A model generated the notes under the pieces. The model saw only the letters and a program-made list of their open reading frames with translations, was not told the origin of the DNA and ran no database searches. DNA of 64,000 nt from Stenotrophomonas sp. Iso1 (GTDB lineage Bacteria; Pseudomonadota; Gammaproteobacteria; Xanthomonadales; Xanthomonadaceae), in NCBI RefSeq assembly GCF_027497995.1, contig NZ_JAODBT010000001.1, positions 372,001 to 436,000 of the forward strand, read 5' to 3'. Below, piece by piece: positions 1-10,584 of the stretch (its first letter is position 1; each line of letters starts with the position of its first letter). A program made the position numbers and the translations under genes.

Positions 1-230
1 CCACGCAGGAGTTGGACCGCTACACCGTGCGCGCGCAGGGGCAGGCCAGCAGCTACTTCTACGGTTACACGCGGATCATGGAGCTGCGTATGCAGACCGA
101 ACTGGCGCTGGGCAACAAGTTTGACCGCCTGGCATTCAACAACTTTCTGCTCGACCAAGGCCTGTTGCCGCCGGACCAACTGGCCAAGGCCGTCAATGAA
201 GTGTTTGTTCCCGCGCAGCGCCGGAAGTAA
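1..230 (+). CDS. DUF885-type protein, C-terminal fragment
   Basis: This is the last ~76 codons of a gene that begins before the window; the frame is open from the first bases and stops with TAA at 228-230. The tail, with YTVRAQGQASSYFYGYTRIM followed by an amphipathic helix region ending in FVPAQ, resembles the C-terminus of DUF885 proteins, exported lipoproteins distantly related to metallopeptidases. The function of the family is poorly defined and the catalytic part is outside the window. A strong intrinsic terminator follows at once, so this is the last gene of its transcript. Family call is by recognition only. Confidence 0.7.
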   Translation, partial: TQELDRYTVRAQGQASSYFYGYTRIMELRMQTELALGNKFDRLAFNNFLLDQGLLPPDQLAKAVNEVFVPAQRRK

Positions 231-234
231 GAAC

Positions 235-270
235 AAACAAGAAGGGCGCCGCAAGGCGCCCTTCTTGTTT
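235..270 (+). terminator. Intrinsic terminator after the DUF885-type gene
   Basis: A perfect 16-bp stem (235-250 with 255-270) closes a GCAA tetraloop. The right arm ends in CTTGTTT. It starts five bases after the stop codon of the upstream gene. Confidence 0.9.
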
Positions 271-310
271 ACGTAGGAGTGGTTTCAACCGGGAAGCCGC
301 TGCTGCGGTA

Positions 311-733
311 TTACCTGCCGGCACCCGGTGGCACCCAGATCGCCACGCCTGCCGCGCGCTTTTGCTGGGTCGGGATACCAACACTCAGGCCACCAGCGGT
401 ATGCCGGCCGTAGCTGCCAGCGCCGACCGACATGCCCACCGGCGAGCCGCCCGAGCCCACGCCCATCAGGATCACCCCATTGGCGCCCAGTGCTGCTGCT
501 TCGCGCTTGAGTCGGGCGATGGCGGCGTCCGTCTGGCCCTGGGTGCCGAAGCCGACTGCGCTGGAGGATTCCAGCTGCGCGATTTCCACCGAACCGGGCG
601 GGGGCGTGGAATAGATCTGCACGCTGGCCGGGTCCACCGGTGCGCGGGCCTGGCCCAACATCACCTTGGAGGTGCTGGCGCAACCGCCCGTGGCCAGGAC
701 GATGCCCAGTGCGAAGGCAAGCGGTAGTTTCAT
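311..733 (-). CDS. Small predicted lipoprotein
   Basis: A 140-residue protein with a signal peptide MKLPLAFALGIVLATGGCAS whose Cys fits a lipobox, so it is probably lipid-anchored in the periplasm. The start at 733 is preferred over the longer open frame because the lipoprotein signal begins there and a GGGGAG ribosome site lies upstream. The middle contains ARLKREAAALGANGVIL, a helix-turn pattern reminiscent of RcsF/YbjQ-type small envelope proteins, followed by a Gly/Ser-rich tail. I do not recognise a specific function. Confidence 0.75.
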   Translation of the reverse strand: MKLPLAFALGIVLATGGCASTSKVMLGQARAPVDPASVQIYSTPPPGSVEIAQLESSSAVGFGTQGQTDAAIARLKREAAALGANGVILMGVGSGGSPVGMSVGAGSYGRHTAGGLSVGIPTQQKRAAGVAIWVPPGAGR

Positions 734-875
734 GGTTTCACTCCCCGATGATGGCTGTTTGCGGATGATCCGCGCTGACGGGTGAATTGACCGCGAATGC
801 ACGGTTTAGCACCTGGCTACTTGAATACGCTCGTTTCCGGGCTATCTTGCTGACAGTTACGTAAGGGAAAAAGCC

Positions 876-1124
876 ATGGGATTGATCAGTCTGGTGTGGG
901 GCATTGTGGCACTGCTGTGGATGGTGCTGGCGTTCATCCCGCTGCTGGGCTGGGGCAACTGGTTCGTGATCCCGTTTGCGGCCGTCGGCGCGATCATTGC
1001 CGCCATCGGTCTGCTGTTCACCCACGCCAGCAAGCGTGGCCGGGCCAAGACCGGGTTGCTGCTCAACGTGGTGGTCATCGTGGTGGGGGTGATCCGCCTG
1101 AGTATCGGCGGTGGCTTCATCTGA
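876..1124 (+). CDS. Small two- or three-helix membrane protein
   Basis: 82 residues, almost entirely hydrophobic: helices at about residues 4-24, 28-48 and 59-76 separated by a basic loop HASKRGRAK. The ATG is preceded by GTAAGGGAAAAAGCC, a reasonable ribosome site. It stands alone between a divergent lipoprotein gene and the bestrophin-family gene. Probable inner-membrane protein of unknown role. Confidence 0.7.
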   Translation: MGLISLVWGIVALLWMVLAFIPLLGWGNWFVIPFAAVGAIIAAIGLLFTHASKRGRAKTGLLLNVVVIVVGVIRLSIGGGFI

Positions 1125-1213
1125 GGCCTTTTGGGTGCAAACCTGCCTTGTACAGGTAGCGGGCGTAAAATACTGCGATTGACCGGGCACACGCCCGGCG
1201 TGATTGCGTCCTG

Positions 1214-2128
1214 ATGATCATCCGTCCCCGCCCCAATGGCTGGCAGCTGCTGTACATCCTGCGCGGCTCCATCGTGCCGGCCATCGCCCCCAAGGTGCTG
1301 GCCATCGGCGTGTTGGCGGTAGCGGTGGCCGCATTCGAGCGTTACTGGCATCCCTTTGGCCGCGATGGGGTGACGGTGGTGCCGTTCACCCTACTGGGGT
1401 TGGTGCTGTCCATCTTCCTGAGCTTCCGCAACAACGCCTGCTACGACCGTTGGTGGGAAGGCCGCAAGTTGTGGGGACAGCTGTTGATCGAATCACGCGG
1501 CTTTGCCCGCGAGGCTGGCGCGCTGCTGTCCGCTGAGCCGCAACTGCGTGCGCGTGTTTCGCAACTGGTGATCGGCTTTGCCCATGCGTTGGCAGCGCGT
1601 CTGCGTGGCGCGGACGTGGCGGCCGCCAGTGCGCCGTGGTTGGCGGCAGACCAGTCTGCGGTACTGGAGCGCCGCAACATTCCCGACGGCCTGCTCTCGC
1701 AGCTGGCCAGCGAACTGGCGGTACCACTGCGCGAAGGCAGGCTCGACCCGTATCTCTACGGCCAGTTCGAGGCACGCCTGCATGGCATGTCCAGCGTGCA
1801 GGCCGCTTGCGAACGCATTGCCGGCACACCGCTGCCGTTCGCCTACACGTTGCTGCTGCACCGCTGTGCATGGCTGTTCTGCGTGCTGTTGCCGTTTGGT
1901 CTGGCGGGCGCGTTGGGCTGGGCCACGCCGGTGGTGTCGATGCTGCTGGCCTACGCATTCTTCGGTCTCGACCAGCTGGGCGAGGAGATGGAAGAGCCCT
2001 TCGGGCTGGAGCCCAACGACCTGCCGCTGGACGCGATGGTGCGTACCATCGAGATCGATGTGCTGGATGCGCTGGGCGACCGGCCGCTCCCCGAACCATT
2101 GCAGCCGCAGGGCTACCAACTGCGCTGA
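1214..2128 (+). CDS. Bestrophin-family membrane protein
   Basis: A 304-residue protein of the bestrophin (UPF0187/YneE) family, pentameric channels of the inner membrane that in bacteria conduct cations or anions depending on the member. The hallmark N-terminal segment NNACYDRWWEGRKLWGQL follows the first two membrane helices, and the C-terminal half holds LDQLGEEMEEPFGLEPNDLPLD, the acidic region conserved in the family. Length matches. A hairpin (1183-1198) lies just before the start. hemB follows 30 bp later on the same strand and may be co-transcribed. Ion selectivity cannot be read from the sequence. Confidence 0.88.
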   Translation: MIIRPRPNGWQLLYILRGSIVPAIAPKVLAIGVLAVAVAAFERYWHPFGRDGVTVVPFTLLGLVLSIFLSFRNNACYDRWWEGRKLWGQLLIESRGFAREAGALLSAEPQLRARVSQLVIGFAHALAARLRGADVAAASAPWLAADQSAVLERRNIPDGLLSQLASELAVPLREGRLDPYLYGQFEARLHGMSSVQAACERIAGTPLPFAYTLLLHRCAWLFCVLLPFGLAGALGWATPVVSMLLAYAFFGLDQLGEEMEEPFGLEPNDLPLDAMVRTIEIDVLDALGDRPLPEPLQPQGYQLR

Positions 2129-2143
2129 CCACTGTTTTTTTGA

Positions 2144-3148
<1,005 letters not shown>

Positions 3149-3149
3149 T

Positions 3150-3425
3150 ATGAATGTCCCCGGCCTGGAGAGCTACAACTGGGTGGTGTGGATTCTTGGC
3201 GTGCTGGCGTTTGCGGTGGTGATCGGCGTGGTCATTGCCGCCATCGTGCGCGCCTCGCGACGCCCGCCGGCACTGCACTCGGCTGCTGAGCGCCTGCAGC
3301 GTGAAGCGCCACAGAAACCCGAGGTGGAAGCAACGCTGCGCGAACTGAACCTGTTGAAGGAGCGTGGGCAGCTGAGTGAGGCGGAGTATGAGAAGCGGCG
3401 GGCCGAGGTATTGGCCGGGCGTTGA
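3150..3425 (+). CDS. Small membrane protein with SHOCT-like C-terminus
   Basis: 91 residues: one membrane helix at about residues 11-31, a short linker, then a C-terminal helical hairpin ELNLLKERGQLSEAEYEKRR that matches the SHOCT pattern (short oligomerisation helix). It begins two bases after hemB, with the hemB 3' end supplying the GGAGGG ribosome site, so translation is likely coupled. Function unknown. Confidence 0.75.
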   Translation: MNVPGLESYNWVVWILGVLAFAVVIGVVIAAIVRASRRPPALHSAAERLQREAPQKPEVEATLRELNLLKERGQLSEAEYEKRRAEVLAGR

Positions 3426-3640
3426 GGCAGGGCCGAAGTTCAAGGCCCCTCTTTCCAATCCTTCCCTTCGCTTTGCAAAAGGGAGCGGTACAAGCAACAG
3501 CGCTGCGCCTACCGATGCCTGCATGATCCGCTCTCTCCCTTGCGCCGACGGCGCGGGTGAGGGGTGGTTTTTCGGCCACCGCCGGCACTATCACGGTGTC
3601 TCTACCGGGAACTTCCCAGTCAGCAAAAAAGCGGCCGAAT

Positions 3641-4519
3641 TCAGCGGCAATCGGCGCTGCCATCTACTGTCGGTGCCTTCATTCGATAAAGATCCAAGCC
3701 CCCGGCTCGCGGTGCACGCGCCTTGCCGCTGACGACCAGTTCGCCGGGTTTGTTGGCGTCAATCAGCGCGCCGCGTGTATCGCTCTCGGCGGTATTGAAC
3801 GACAGCGACAACGGCGCCGCTTCGCCCCATTGCCCCTGACGGCACTGCGACACCCACAGCTGCGTGCCGCCCTGTGCATTGGCGCGGGCAAACACCACCG
3901 CGCGACCATCGCCGAGCCAACTGCCATCTACTTCATCGGCGGTGGTGTTGATGCCGCCCAGCGGTGCAGGCGCTGCAAAGCCATCACCGTCGCGTGCGGC
4001 GGCCCACAGATCCCAACCGCCTACGCCAGCACTGCGGTTGCTGGCCAGCAGCAGGGCGCCGTCGTCGGCGAGGCTGGGCGAGCGTTCGTCCTGCCGGCCA
4101 TTGACGGCGTTGCCCAGCGGCTGGGGTGCACCGATGTCGCCATTGCCGGCCAGCGGTGCTCGGTACAAATCAAAACCGCCACGCCCCCCCTTGCGGTTGG
4201 AGGCGAAGTACAGCCAGCGACCGTCGGCGCTGAAGAACGGGTCGACGTCGTCGGCTGCACTGTTGAGCACCAGCGGCTGCGGGTCCATCCAGCGCTTGTC
4301 CTGCAGCGTGGCCTGCCACAGGTCCCAGCCGCCAGCGCCGCCTTCTCGGTTGCTGGCCCAGAGGATGCGCTGGCCGTCGGCACTGATCGTGGCGCGCAGC
4401 TCATCGGCGCGGGTGGAGACCATGCCCATGCCTTCAATGCCGAATTCGGAAAGCGCCGAGGCTGCCGGGGTAAAGAGTAGACTCGCAGTCAGCGCGAGCA
4501 GCAGTGGTCGGGTCCGCAT
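3641..4519 (-). CDS. Exported PD40/TolB-like beta-propeller protein
   Basis: 292 residues with a cleavable signal peptide ending near ASALSEF. The mature part is a series of PD40 (WD40-like, TolB-type) blades with recurring SADGQRILWASNREGG, SADGRWLYFASNRKGG and LADDGALLLASNRSAG motifs, about four to five repeats. Such propellers bind proteins or glycans in the periplasm; the partner is not evident. It is divergent from aroE with a 53-bp shared upstream region. The stop is at 3641-3643. Confidence 0.85.
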   Translation of the reverse strand: MRTRPLLLALTASLLFTPAASALSEFGIEGMGMVSTRADELRATISADGQRILWASNREGGAGGWDLWQATLQDKRWMDPQPLVLNSAADDVDPFFSADGRWLYFASNRKGGRGGFDLYRAPLAGNGDIGAPQPLGNAVNGRQDERSPSLADDGALLLASNRSAGVGGWDLWAAARDGDGFAAPAPLGGINTTADEVDGSWLGDGRAVVFARANAQGGTQLWVSQCRQGQWGEAAPLSLSFNTAESDTRGALIDANKPGELVVSGKARAPRAGGLDLYRMKAPTVDGSADCR

Positions 4520-4572
4520 GAAGGTTCCGCAGGCAAGAATCGCGTCCAGTCTAGGTCATGCAAAGGATCCCC

Positions 4573-5421
4573 ATGAGCGCTCCCCGTTACGCAGTATTCG
4601 GTCAGCCCATCGCCCATTCGCAGTCGCCACGCATCCAGTCCGCGTTCGGCAAGGCGCACGGTATCGCGGTGGACTACCGTGCCATCGAGGCGTCGCCGGA
4701 AGGCTTCCCCACCGCACTGGAGGCCTTTGCGGCCGATGGCGGCGTGGGTGCCAACGTGACCTTGCCGCATAAGGAAGCAGCGTTCGCGCTGTGTACCACC
4801 ACCACCTCACGCGCGCAGCGCGCCGGCGCGGTCAACACGCTGCTGCGCAAGGGCGAACGCTGGCACGGTGACAACACCGACGGCATCGGCCTGGTGCGCG
4901 ACCTCACCGGCCGTCATGGTCTGGACCTGCGCGGCCGCCGCGTGTTGCTGCTGGGTGCCGGTGGCGCCGCACGCGGCGTGGCACCGGCGCTGCTGGACGC
5001 CGGCATCCTGGAGTTGGTCGTGGTCAACCGCTCGCCCGAGCGCGCTGATGCGCTGGTCGATGCGATGAGCGAACCGGGCCGCGCCATCTCTGCTTACTGG
5101 GAGGCACTGCGTGAGCAGGGCGATTTTGAACTGATCATCAATGCCACCTCGGCCGCGCGCGGCGAGGGCACCGGCTTCAACCTGCCGCTGTCGCTGGTCA
5201 ACAGCATGACCACGGCGGTGGACCTGAATTACGGCGAAGCGGCAATCCCGTTCCTGGCATGGGCGCGCGCGGCCGGTTGCCGCAACAGCTTCGATGGACT
5301 CGGCATGCTGGTTGAACAAGCCGCAGAAAGCTTCCAGCAATGGCATGGCATGCGCCCGGAAACCGACGCCGTCTATGCCGAACTGCGCGGTCGTGACGCG
5401 CTGCTGGTCACGGCGGACTGA
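4573..5421 (+). CDS. aroE: Shikimate dehydrogenase
   Basis: 282 residues. It reduces 3-dehydroshikimate to shikimate with NADPH in the aromatic amino acid pathway. The substrate site [13 protein letters not shown] is near the N-terminus, the catalytic Lys lies in NVTLPHKEA (about residue 65), the second catalytic region is [10 protein letters not shown], and the NADP loop is [12 protein letters not shown] followed by NRSPERA. The ATG at 4573 is chosen over one at 4558 because AAGGA sits five bases upstream of it. A small membrane gene starts three bases after the stop. Confidence 0.96.
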   Translation: MSAPRYAVFGQPIAHSQSPRIQSAFGKAHGIAVDYRAIEASPEGFPTALEAFAADGGVGANVTLPHKEAAFALCTTTTSRAQRAGAVNTLLRKGERWHGDNTDGIGLVRDLTGRHGLDLRGRRVLLLGAGGAARGVAPALLDAGILELVVVNRSPERADALVDAMSEPGRAISAYWEALREQGDFELIINATSAARGEGTGFNLPLSLVNSMTTAVDLNYGEAAIPFLAWARAAGCRNSFDGLGMLVEQAAESFQQWHGMRPETDAVYAELRGRDALLVTAD

Positions 5422-5423
5422 GC

Positions 5424-5780
5424 ATGGACAACAGCACCTTGCTGCAGAGCCTGCTGATGACGGTGGGTTATCGGTTGCCCATCCTGATCGCGCTGGGGGT
5501 GGCGCTGGTGATGCTGATGGATACGCCACGCAGCCGGGCACGTACGGTGGCCATGAGCGCATTGGCGATGCTGATGCTGGCCGCCTTGGTCGGCGCAGGC
5601 CTGAACGTGTTGCCGTTGCTGATGATCGCTGCCGGTAATTTCAACGGCCTGAGTGGGCTGAATACGCTGCTGAATCTCAGCCAGGCGGTGGTGGCGCTGA
5701 CCCAGGCCGCTGGGTTCATTCTGTTGGCCTGGGCGCTGGTGCAGGCCTTGCGGCGGCCGCTGCTGCCCGGGAAACCCTGA
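5424..5780 (+). CDS. Hypothetical inner-membrane protein
   Basis: 118 residues with three predicted membrane helices (about 15-33, 44-70 and 84-108) and short polar ends. It starts three bases after the aroE stop, so it is almost certainly co-transcribed and perhaps translationally coupled. I recognise no family and no functional motif. Confidence 0.7.
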   Translation: MDNSTLLQSLLMTVGYRLPILIALGVALVMLMDTPRSRARTVAMSALAMLMLAALVGAGLNVLPLLMIAAGNFNGLSGLNTLLNLSQAVVALTQAAGFILLAWALVQALRRPLLPGKP

Positions 5781-5855
5781 GCCACCAGCGCATTCGGTGA
5801 ATGCGGGCGGGTATGGGAAAATGCCCGTCTTGATGAGTGCAGGTGGCAGGTTGGC

Positions 5856-7955
5856 GTGAGCGAAAAAGTAGAAGCACCGCGGATGTTGACCGAGGAACTG
5901 AAGGCCGGCATCCGTGACGCTTACGCCAAGCTGCAGGCCAATACGCCGGGCTTCAGTACGCGCCGTTCGCAGAGTCAGATGATCGGCGTGGTGTCGCGCG
6001 CGCTGGCCACCGGCGGCGTGGGCGTGGTGGAAGCGCCCACCGGCGTCGGCAAGAGCCTGGGGTACCTCACCGCTGGCGTACCGATTGCGCTGGCCAGCAA
6101 GAAGAAGCTGGTCATCAGCACCGGCACGGTGGCGCTGCAGTCACAGCTGGTTGAGCGCGACATCCCCAACTTCCTCAAGTCCACCGGCTTGCAAGCCACG
6201 GTGGCGTTGGCCAAGGGGCGCACCCGCTACCTGTGCACGCGCAATGCCGCCGAAGCGCAGGGCGAGGGCGCGCAGGAAGGCATGTTCGGCGACGACGTGC
6301 AGCTCTACGACCGGCCGTTGGCGCCGATTGAAATGGACGTGGCCGAAAAACTGACCAAGGCCTTCATCGAAGGCCGCTGGAACGGCGACCTCGACAACGC
6401 CCCGGAAACCGTTTCGACCACATTGCGCATGCGCATCACCACACCGGCGTCTGCCTGTGCCGGCCGTCGCTGTGCGTACTCGGCGCAATGCCCGGTGCTG
6501 CGTGCGCGCACCGAAGTGCGCGATGCGCAGATTGTGGTGACCAACCACGCGTTGCTGCTTTCGGCGCTGTCCATTGGCGAAAGTGACAGCGGCCAGCCGT
6601 TGATCGCACCGCCCGGCGACATGCTGCTGGTGCTGGACGAAGGCCACCACATTGGCAACGTCGCCATCGACCAGGGCGCGGCCAATCTGCCGCTGGATGA
6701 CATGGCAAAGCGCACCGGCCGTCTGCAGATTTTGATTGCTGGCGCTTACCGCGCGGTGGACAAGGACAAGATCGGCAACCTGCTGCCGAATGAAGCCATC
6801 GAGGTGGCATCGCGGGTAAGCAAGCTGCTCAAAAGTTTTCGCGATGACATTGCCAACGTCTGGATTCCGCAACCGGATGATCGAGAACCGATGTGGCGCG
6901 CGGCCAACGGTCGCCTGCCGGAAGCCTGGAAGCAGCCCATCGAAGTGCTGGCCGATGAAACCCGCAGCCTGCTCAACTGGGCAACGGCGGCCACTTCACT
7001 GGTAGCCAAGGGCAAGCCCGAAGACGCCGGGCACGAACGCCTGCAGCGCAACCTGGGCATGGCGCTGGAGATGATCGAGCAGCAGTACAACCTGTGGGCC
7101 GGTTGGCGCCGCGAGGACAAGGAAGGTCAGCCGCCAATCGCGCGCTGGGTAACGTTGTCGCGGGAGGGCGACTACATCCTGCATTGCTCGCCGGTGTCGG
7201 CGGCAATGGTGCTGCGCAAGCTGCTGTGGGACGAAGTGAACTCGGTGGTGATGACTTCGGCCACGCTGACTGGCGGCGGCGATTTCCAATCGCTGGCCAT
7301 CGACAACGGCATTCCCGAAGACGCGGAAATGGTGTCGCTGGCCTCGCCGTTCGACCTGCCGAACCAAGCTCAATTGATCGTCCCGCAATTTCCGGTGACG
7401 CCGGACGACCGCGAGCGTCATCCCAAGGAAGTGGCCAAGTACCTGGCCGCCGAGCTGGACTGGGAGAAGGGCAGCATCGTGCTGTTCACTTCGCGCTGGA
7501 AGATGGAAAAAGTGGCCGAGCTGATGCCGGCTACATTGCGAAAAAAGGTGCTGGTGCAGGGCGAAAGTGCCAAGCAGCGGATGATCGACGAACACCTCAA
7601 GCGCACAGCCGCTGGTGAGGGGTCGGTGTTGTTTGGGCTCAACTCATTTGGCGAAGGTCTGGACCTGCCCGGCGAAGCCTGCACGACGGTGGTCATCACC
7701 CAGGTGCCGTTCGCCGTGCCGACCGACCCGCAGACATCAACCTTGAGCGAGTGGTTTGAGAGCCGGGGCTTGAACTCGTTCAACCTCATTGCCATTCCGC
7801 ATGCGTTGCGCACATTGACGCAGTTTTCGGGACGGTTGATCCGCACTTCCACCGACACCGGGCGCGTGATCATTCTGGATTCGCGCTTGCTGACGCGGCG
7901 TTATGGCAAGCGGATCATTGATTCGCTGCCACCGTTCAAGCGGGTGATCGGGTGA
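5856..7955 (+). CDS. dinG: ATP-dependent DNA helicase DinG
   Basis: 699 residues, an XPD-like 5'-3' helicase that unwinds R-loops and D-loops and helps resolve replication-transcription conflicts. Motif I is APTGVGKS (about residue 60). Four Cys typical of the FeS cluster occur at RYLC, SAC, RRC and QCP between motifs Ia and II. The Walker B motif is VLDEGHH, the DEAH-box variant. C-terminal motifs include SFGEGLDLPGE and the final QFSGRLIRTSTDTG helicase motif VI. Translation starts at a GTG (5856). No SOS box was seen upstream. Confidence 0.95.
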   Translation: MSEKVEAPRMLTEELKAGIRDAYAKLQANTPGFSTRRSQSQMIGVVSRALATGGVGVVEAPTGVGKSLGYLTAGVPIALASKKKLVISTGTVALQSQLVERDIPNFLKSTGLQATVALAKGRTRYLCTRNAAEAQGEGAQEGMFGDDVQLYDRPLAPIEMDVAEKLTKAFIEGRWNGDLDNAPETVSTTLRMRITTPASACAGRRCAYSAQCPVLRARTEVRDAQIVVTNHALLLSALSIGESDSGQPLIAPPGDMLLVLDEGHHIGNVAIDQGAANLPLDDMAKRTGRLQILIAGAYRAVDKDKIGNLLPNEAIEVASRVSKLLKSFRDDIANVWIPQPDDREPMWRAANGRLPEAWKQPIEVLADETRSLLNWATAATSLVAKGKPEDAGHERLQRNLGMALEMIEQQYNLWAGWRREDKEGQPPIARWVTLSREGDYILHCSPVSAAMVLRKLLWDEVNSVVMTSATLTGGGDFQSLAIDNGIPEDAEMVSLASPFDLPNQAQLIVPQFPVTPDDRERHPKEVAKYLAAELDWEKGSIVLFTSRWKMEKVAELMPATLRKKVLVQGESAKQRMIDEHLKRTAAGEGSVLFGLNSFGEGLDLPGEACTTVVITQVPFAVPTDPQTSTLSEWFESRGLNSFNLIAIPHALRTLTQFSGRLIRTSTDTGRVIILDSRLLTRRYGKRIIDSLPPFKRVIG

Positions 7956-8032
7956 GGGCAAACGTGCCACCACTGGCGCTGCAAACCTCCAGTACGTAAA
8001 GTTCGCCGCCTCCCTCTCATCCCCTGGCCGCC

Positions 8033-8446
8033 ATGCCCAACTTCCACGCGACTTTCCCTTGGGCAACCCAGCTGCAGCGTCTTCAACAACGCGATCCTGC
8101 CTGGGCTTCGTTGGCGCTGTTTGATGCAGCGGGTCTGACGGATGCCGGCCGTGCGCTGGAGCAGCTGCTGCAGGCTGGCCAGGTGTTCGCGCAGAGTGAT
8201 GTGGACGTTGGTCTGGTTGCCGATGAACTGCGCCGTTATCAGAAGTTCGCGCCACCGGGACGACCGTCGGTGCAGATCGTGCAGTTGCGGCGCCAGCAGT
8301 CGACGGTGCAGCAGGCGCAGCGTATGGCGCGGCAGGCCTTCATCCGGCAGGCGGATGCGCTGGCGCGTGCGTTGCCGCTGGTGGTGCCCGCGAAACTGGG
8401 TCCGGTGGTCACGATTGAACGCTGGTTGGCGACCAAGCTGGCCTGA
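8033..8446 (+). CDS. Hypothetical protein
   Basis: 137 residues, no signal peptide or membrane helix, mostly helical and rich in Gln, Ala, Leu and Arg (LRRQQSTVQQAQRMARQAF). It begins 77 bp after dinG on the same strand and could share its transcript. I recognise no family. Codon use is like its neighbours, which supports a real gene. Confidence 0.55.
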   Translation: MPNFHATFPWATQLQRLQQRDPAWASLALFDAAGLTDAGRALEQLLQAGQVFAQSDVDVGLVADELRRYQKFAPPGRPSVQIVQLRRQQSTVQQAQRMARQAFIRQADALARALPLVVPAKLGPVVTIERWLATKLA

Positions 8447-8631
8447 CAGACGATCGTTGTTGGCGGTGCTTTCCCCTTTCCCGCGTGCGGGACGAAGAGG
8501 ATCGTTTGCGAACCATGGATTCGCGATTCGATGAGTGGTGTCAGCGCAAAGGCTGGGGCGTGGAGCGGGCGAGGGGCGAGGACATTTTTGCCTTCGCCGT
8601 TGCCCTTTGACCTATCGAGCGCTTCCGCTGC

Positions 8632-9012
8632 TCAGTGCCACAACCCAAGAATCAAGCCGAACAGCACGAACTGCGCGATGTGGTAACCGCCATCAATCGC
8701 CCACAGTTTTCCGCTGCGCTGCGCGAACTGATAGTTGATGCCGAAGCTGGCAGCGACCATGCCGAAACCAACCACTGCCCCGCATAGCAACGCCTTGCGC
8801 AGTTCCGGCGCTGGCCCCAGCCACCATGCGAACGCAAACGCGGCCAACAGCGAAAACGCGAAGCTGATGCCGAACACCTTGGCGGGATGACCTTGCGGTA
8901 CCTCGCCCCCGTTTTCACGGTTCCAGGCGCGGCCAAACAATGCTGGGGAATACCAGAGCCCGCCCAGCAGGAAGCTGGACACGGCGGCAAGCACCACGGC
9001 ATACACGTTCAT
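8632..9012 (-). CDS. DUF1761-family membrane protein
   Basis: 126 residues with four predicted membrane helices; begins MNVYAVVLAAVSSFLLGGLWYSP, the characteristic start of DUF1761 proteins, and keeps the WYSPALFGRAW pattern. The start at 9012 is chosen over a longer frame because of a GAGGGG ribosome site and family alignment from memory. Function unknown. Confidence 0.8.
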   Translation of the reverse strand: MNVYAVVLAAVSSFLLGGLWYSPALFGRAWNRENGGEVPQGHPAKVFGISFAFSLLAAFAFAWWLGPAPELRKALLCGAVVGFGMVAASFGINYQFAQRSGKLWAIDGGYHIAQFVLFGLILGLWH

Positions 9013-9224
9013 GCGTTTCCCCTCAGTTCCGATGATGCGTGCATCGTAGCGCTCCCTGCAGGGGCTGCGATGTGCAGGCGATCGCTCGGTGCACCGCGAA
9101 GCAGGCTGGTGCACACGGCTGCTTACGCCCCCTTCCTTCGGCCGGAGGCCAGAGTGGGGTTGGGAGTGCGGTGCGGGTTTCTCAACGAAGGCGATTTTGC
9201 GTGGATGCGCAGGCAGGCTCACAA

Positions 9225-9258
9225 AGAGAAGGCCGGTGGTTGCCCACCGGCCTTCTCT
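9225..9258 (-). terminator. Intrinsic terminator after hmp
   Basis: A perfect 15-bp stem (9225-9239 with 9244-9258) with a TTGC loop. Read on the minus strand it is followed by a TTTG tail and lies 30 bp past the hmp stop. It may also stop transcripts from the other strand. Confidence 0.85.
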
Positions 9259-9288
9259 ACCTCGTCGCACTTCTACAACACGCTCCGA

Positions 9289-10470
9289 TCAGGCCTCCAG
9301 CGCGGCGGCGGGGCCGAAGAATTCATAACGGCTCTGTGCTTCGGGTACGCCGACATCGCGCAGCAGCTTCTTCACCTGGGCCATGAACGGCTTGGGGCCA
9401 AGGAAATAGGCATCCATGTCGCGCTCGGCCGGCAGCCACTGCTCCAACAGTTCGCGACTGAGGAAGCCCTCCGCATCAGCCGCATCACCAGGCAGCGATT
9501 CGCTATAGCAGGTGTAGCTGCGCAGCTGCGGGTGCTGCTTCTGCTTTTCAGCGATGAACTCCCGGAATGCGTGCACCTGACCGTTGCGTGCACAGTGGAT
9601 GAAATGCACGTCGCGGCCGCTGGCCAATGCCTGTTCCAGCATCGGCAGGGTGGGAGTGATGCCAACGCCGCCGCTGATGAAAGCTACCGGGCGCTCGCTG
9701 GCAGCCAGGGTGAAATCACCGGCCGGGGCGAACAGCTCCAGCGTGTCGCCAATCTGCACGTTGTCATGCAGGTGGTTGGAGACCTTGCCGTTCTCCTCGC
9801 GTTTGACGCTGATGCGGTAACCCACGCCATCGGCTGCGCGCGACAGTGAGTAATTGCGGCGCGTTTCCTCGCCGTCGATTTCCAGCTTCATGCCGATGTA
9901 CTGGCCCGGCTGGAAATCCACCACCGTTCCGCCGTCAACCGGCACCAGATGGAAGGAGGTGATCTCGGCACTCTCTGGCACCTTCTCGGCAACACGGAAG
10001 CTGCGGGCGCCGCGCCAGCCACCCGGGGCTTTTTCGTTGGCGGCATACGCGGCTTCTTCGGCACCGATCAGCAGGTCGGCCAGCGCTTGGTAGGCGGCGC
10101 CCCAGGCGTCGATGATGTCGTCGGTGGCCACGTCCGGGCCCAGCACCTCGCGGATCGAGAGCAGCAGGTGATGGCCGACGATGGGGTAGTGCTCAGGCAG
10201 AATCTGCAGGGCAACGTGCTTGTTGACGATCTGCCCCACCAACGGGCCCAGCGCTTCCAGGCGGTCGATGTGCTTGGCGTACATCAGCACCGAGTTGGCC
10301 AGCGCACGCGGTTGGTCGCCGGTGGCCTGGTGCACCTGGTTGAACAAGGGGCGCGCGACGTCGCTCTCGGTCAACATCCGCCCGTAGAAGTGCTTGGTCA
10401 GCGCCTCGCCGCCTGTTTCCAGCAGCGGAACAGTGGCCTTGATGAGGTCGCGTTGGTTGGCAGTCAACAT
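9289..10470 (-). CDS. hmp: Flavohemoglobin, nitric oxide dioxygenase
   Basis: 393 residues. It converts nitric oxide and oxygen to nitrate using NADPH, the main aerobic defence against nitrosative stress. The N-terminal globin domain (about 1-140) contains the proximal-His region EHYPIVGHHLLLSIREVLG. It is followed by an FAD domain with RRNYSLSRA (about 205-213) and an NAD domain with GGVGITPTLPML. The start at 10470 is the family start MLTANQRDLIKAT; the upstream in-frame extension is not coding. An exact FNR/DNR-type box lies 65 bp upstream (10529-10542), suggesting control by an oxygen- or NO-responsive Crp/Fnr regulator. Confidence 0.96.
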   Translation of the reverse strand: MLTANQRDLIKATVPLLETGGEALTKHFYGRMLTESDVARPLFNQVHQATGDQPRALANSVLMYAKHIDRLEALGPLVGQIVNKHVALQILPEHYPIVGHHLLLSIREVLGPDVATDDIIDAWGAAYQALADLLIGAEEAAYAANEKAPGGWRGARSFRVAEKVPESAEITSFHLVPVDGGTVVDFQPGQYIGMKLEIDGEETRRNYSLSRAADGVGYRISVKREENGKVSNHLHDNVQIGDTLELFAPAGDFTLAASERPVAFISGGVGITPTLPMLEQALASGRDVHFIHCARNGQVHAFREFIAEKQKQHPQLRSYTCYSESLPGDAADAEGFLSRELLEQWLPAERDMDAYFLGPKPFMAQVKKLLRDVGVPEAQSRYEFFGPAAALEA

Positions 10471-10528
10471 GGTGAGTGGCTTCCTTGTAGGGGTGCCACC
10501 ATCAACCCATTTTGCGGGCGCCGCTTCA

Positions 10529-10542
10529 TTGATGAATATCAA
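10529..10542 (-). promoter_or_regulatory. FNR/DNR-type box upstream of hmp
   Basis: TTGATGAATATCAA matches the consensus TTGAT-N4-ATCAA of Crp/Fnr-family regulators exactly. Its centre is about 65 bp before the hmp start codon, compatible with an activator site near -41.5 if the leader is short. That it binds FNR or a DNR-type NO sensor is inference. Confidence 0.75.
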
Positions 10543-10584
10543 GGAAGGGGCGTATTTCGACTGCATGCGGCCTGTGGGTTGCGC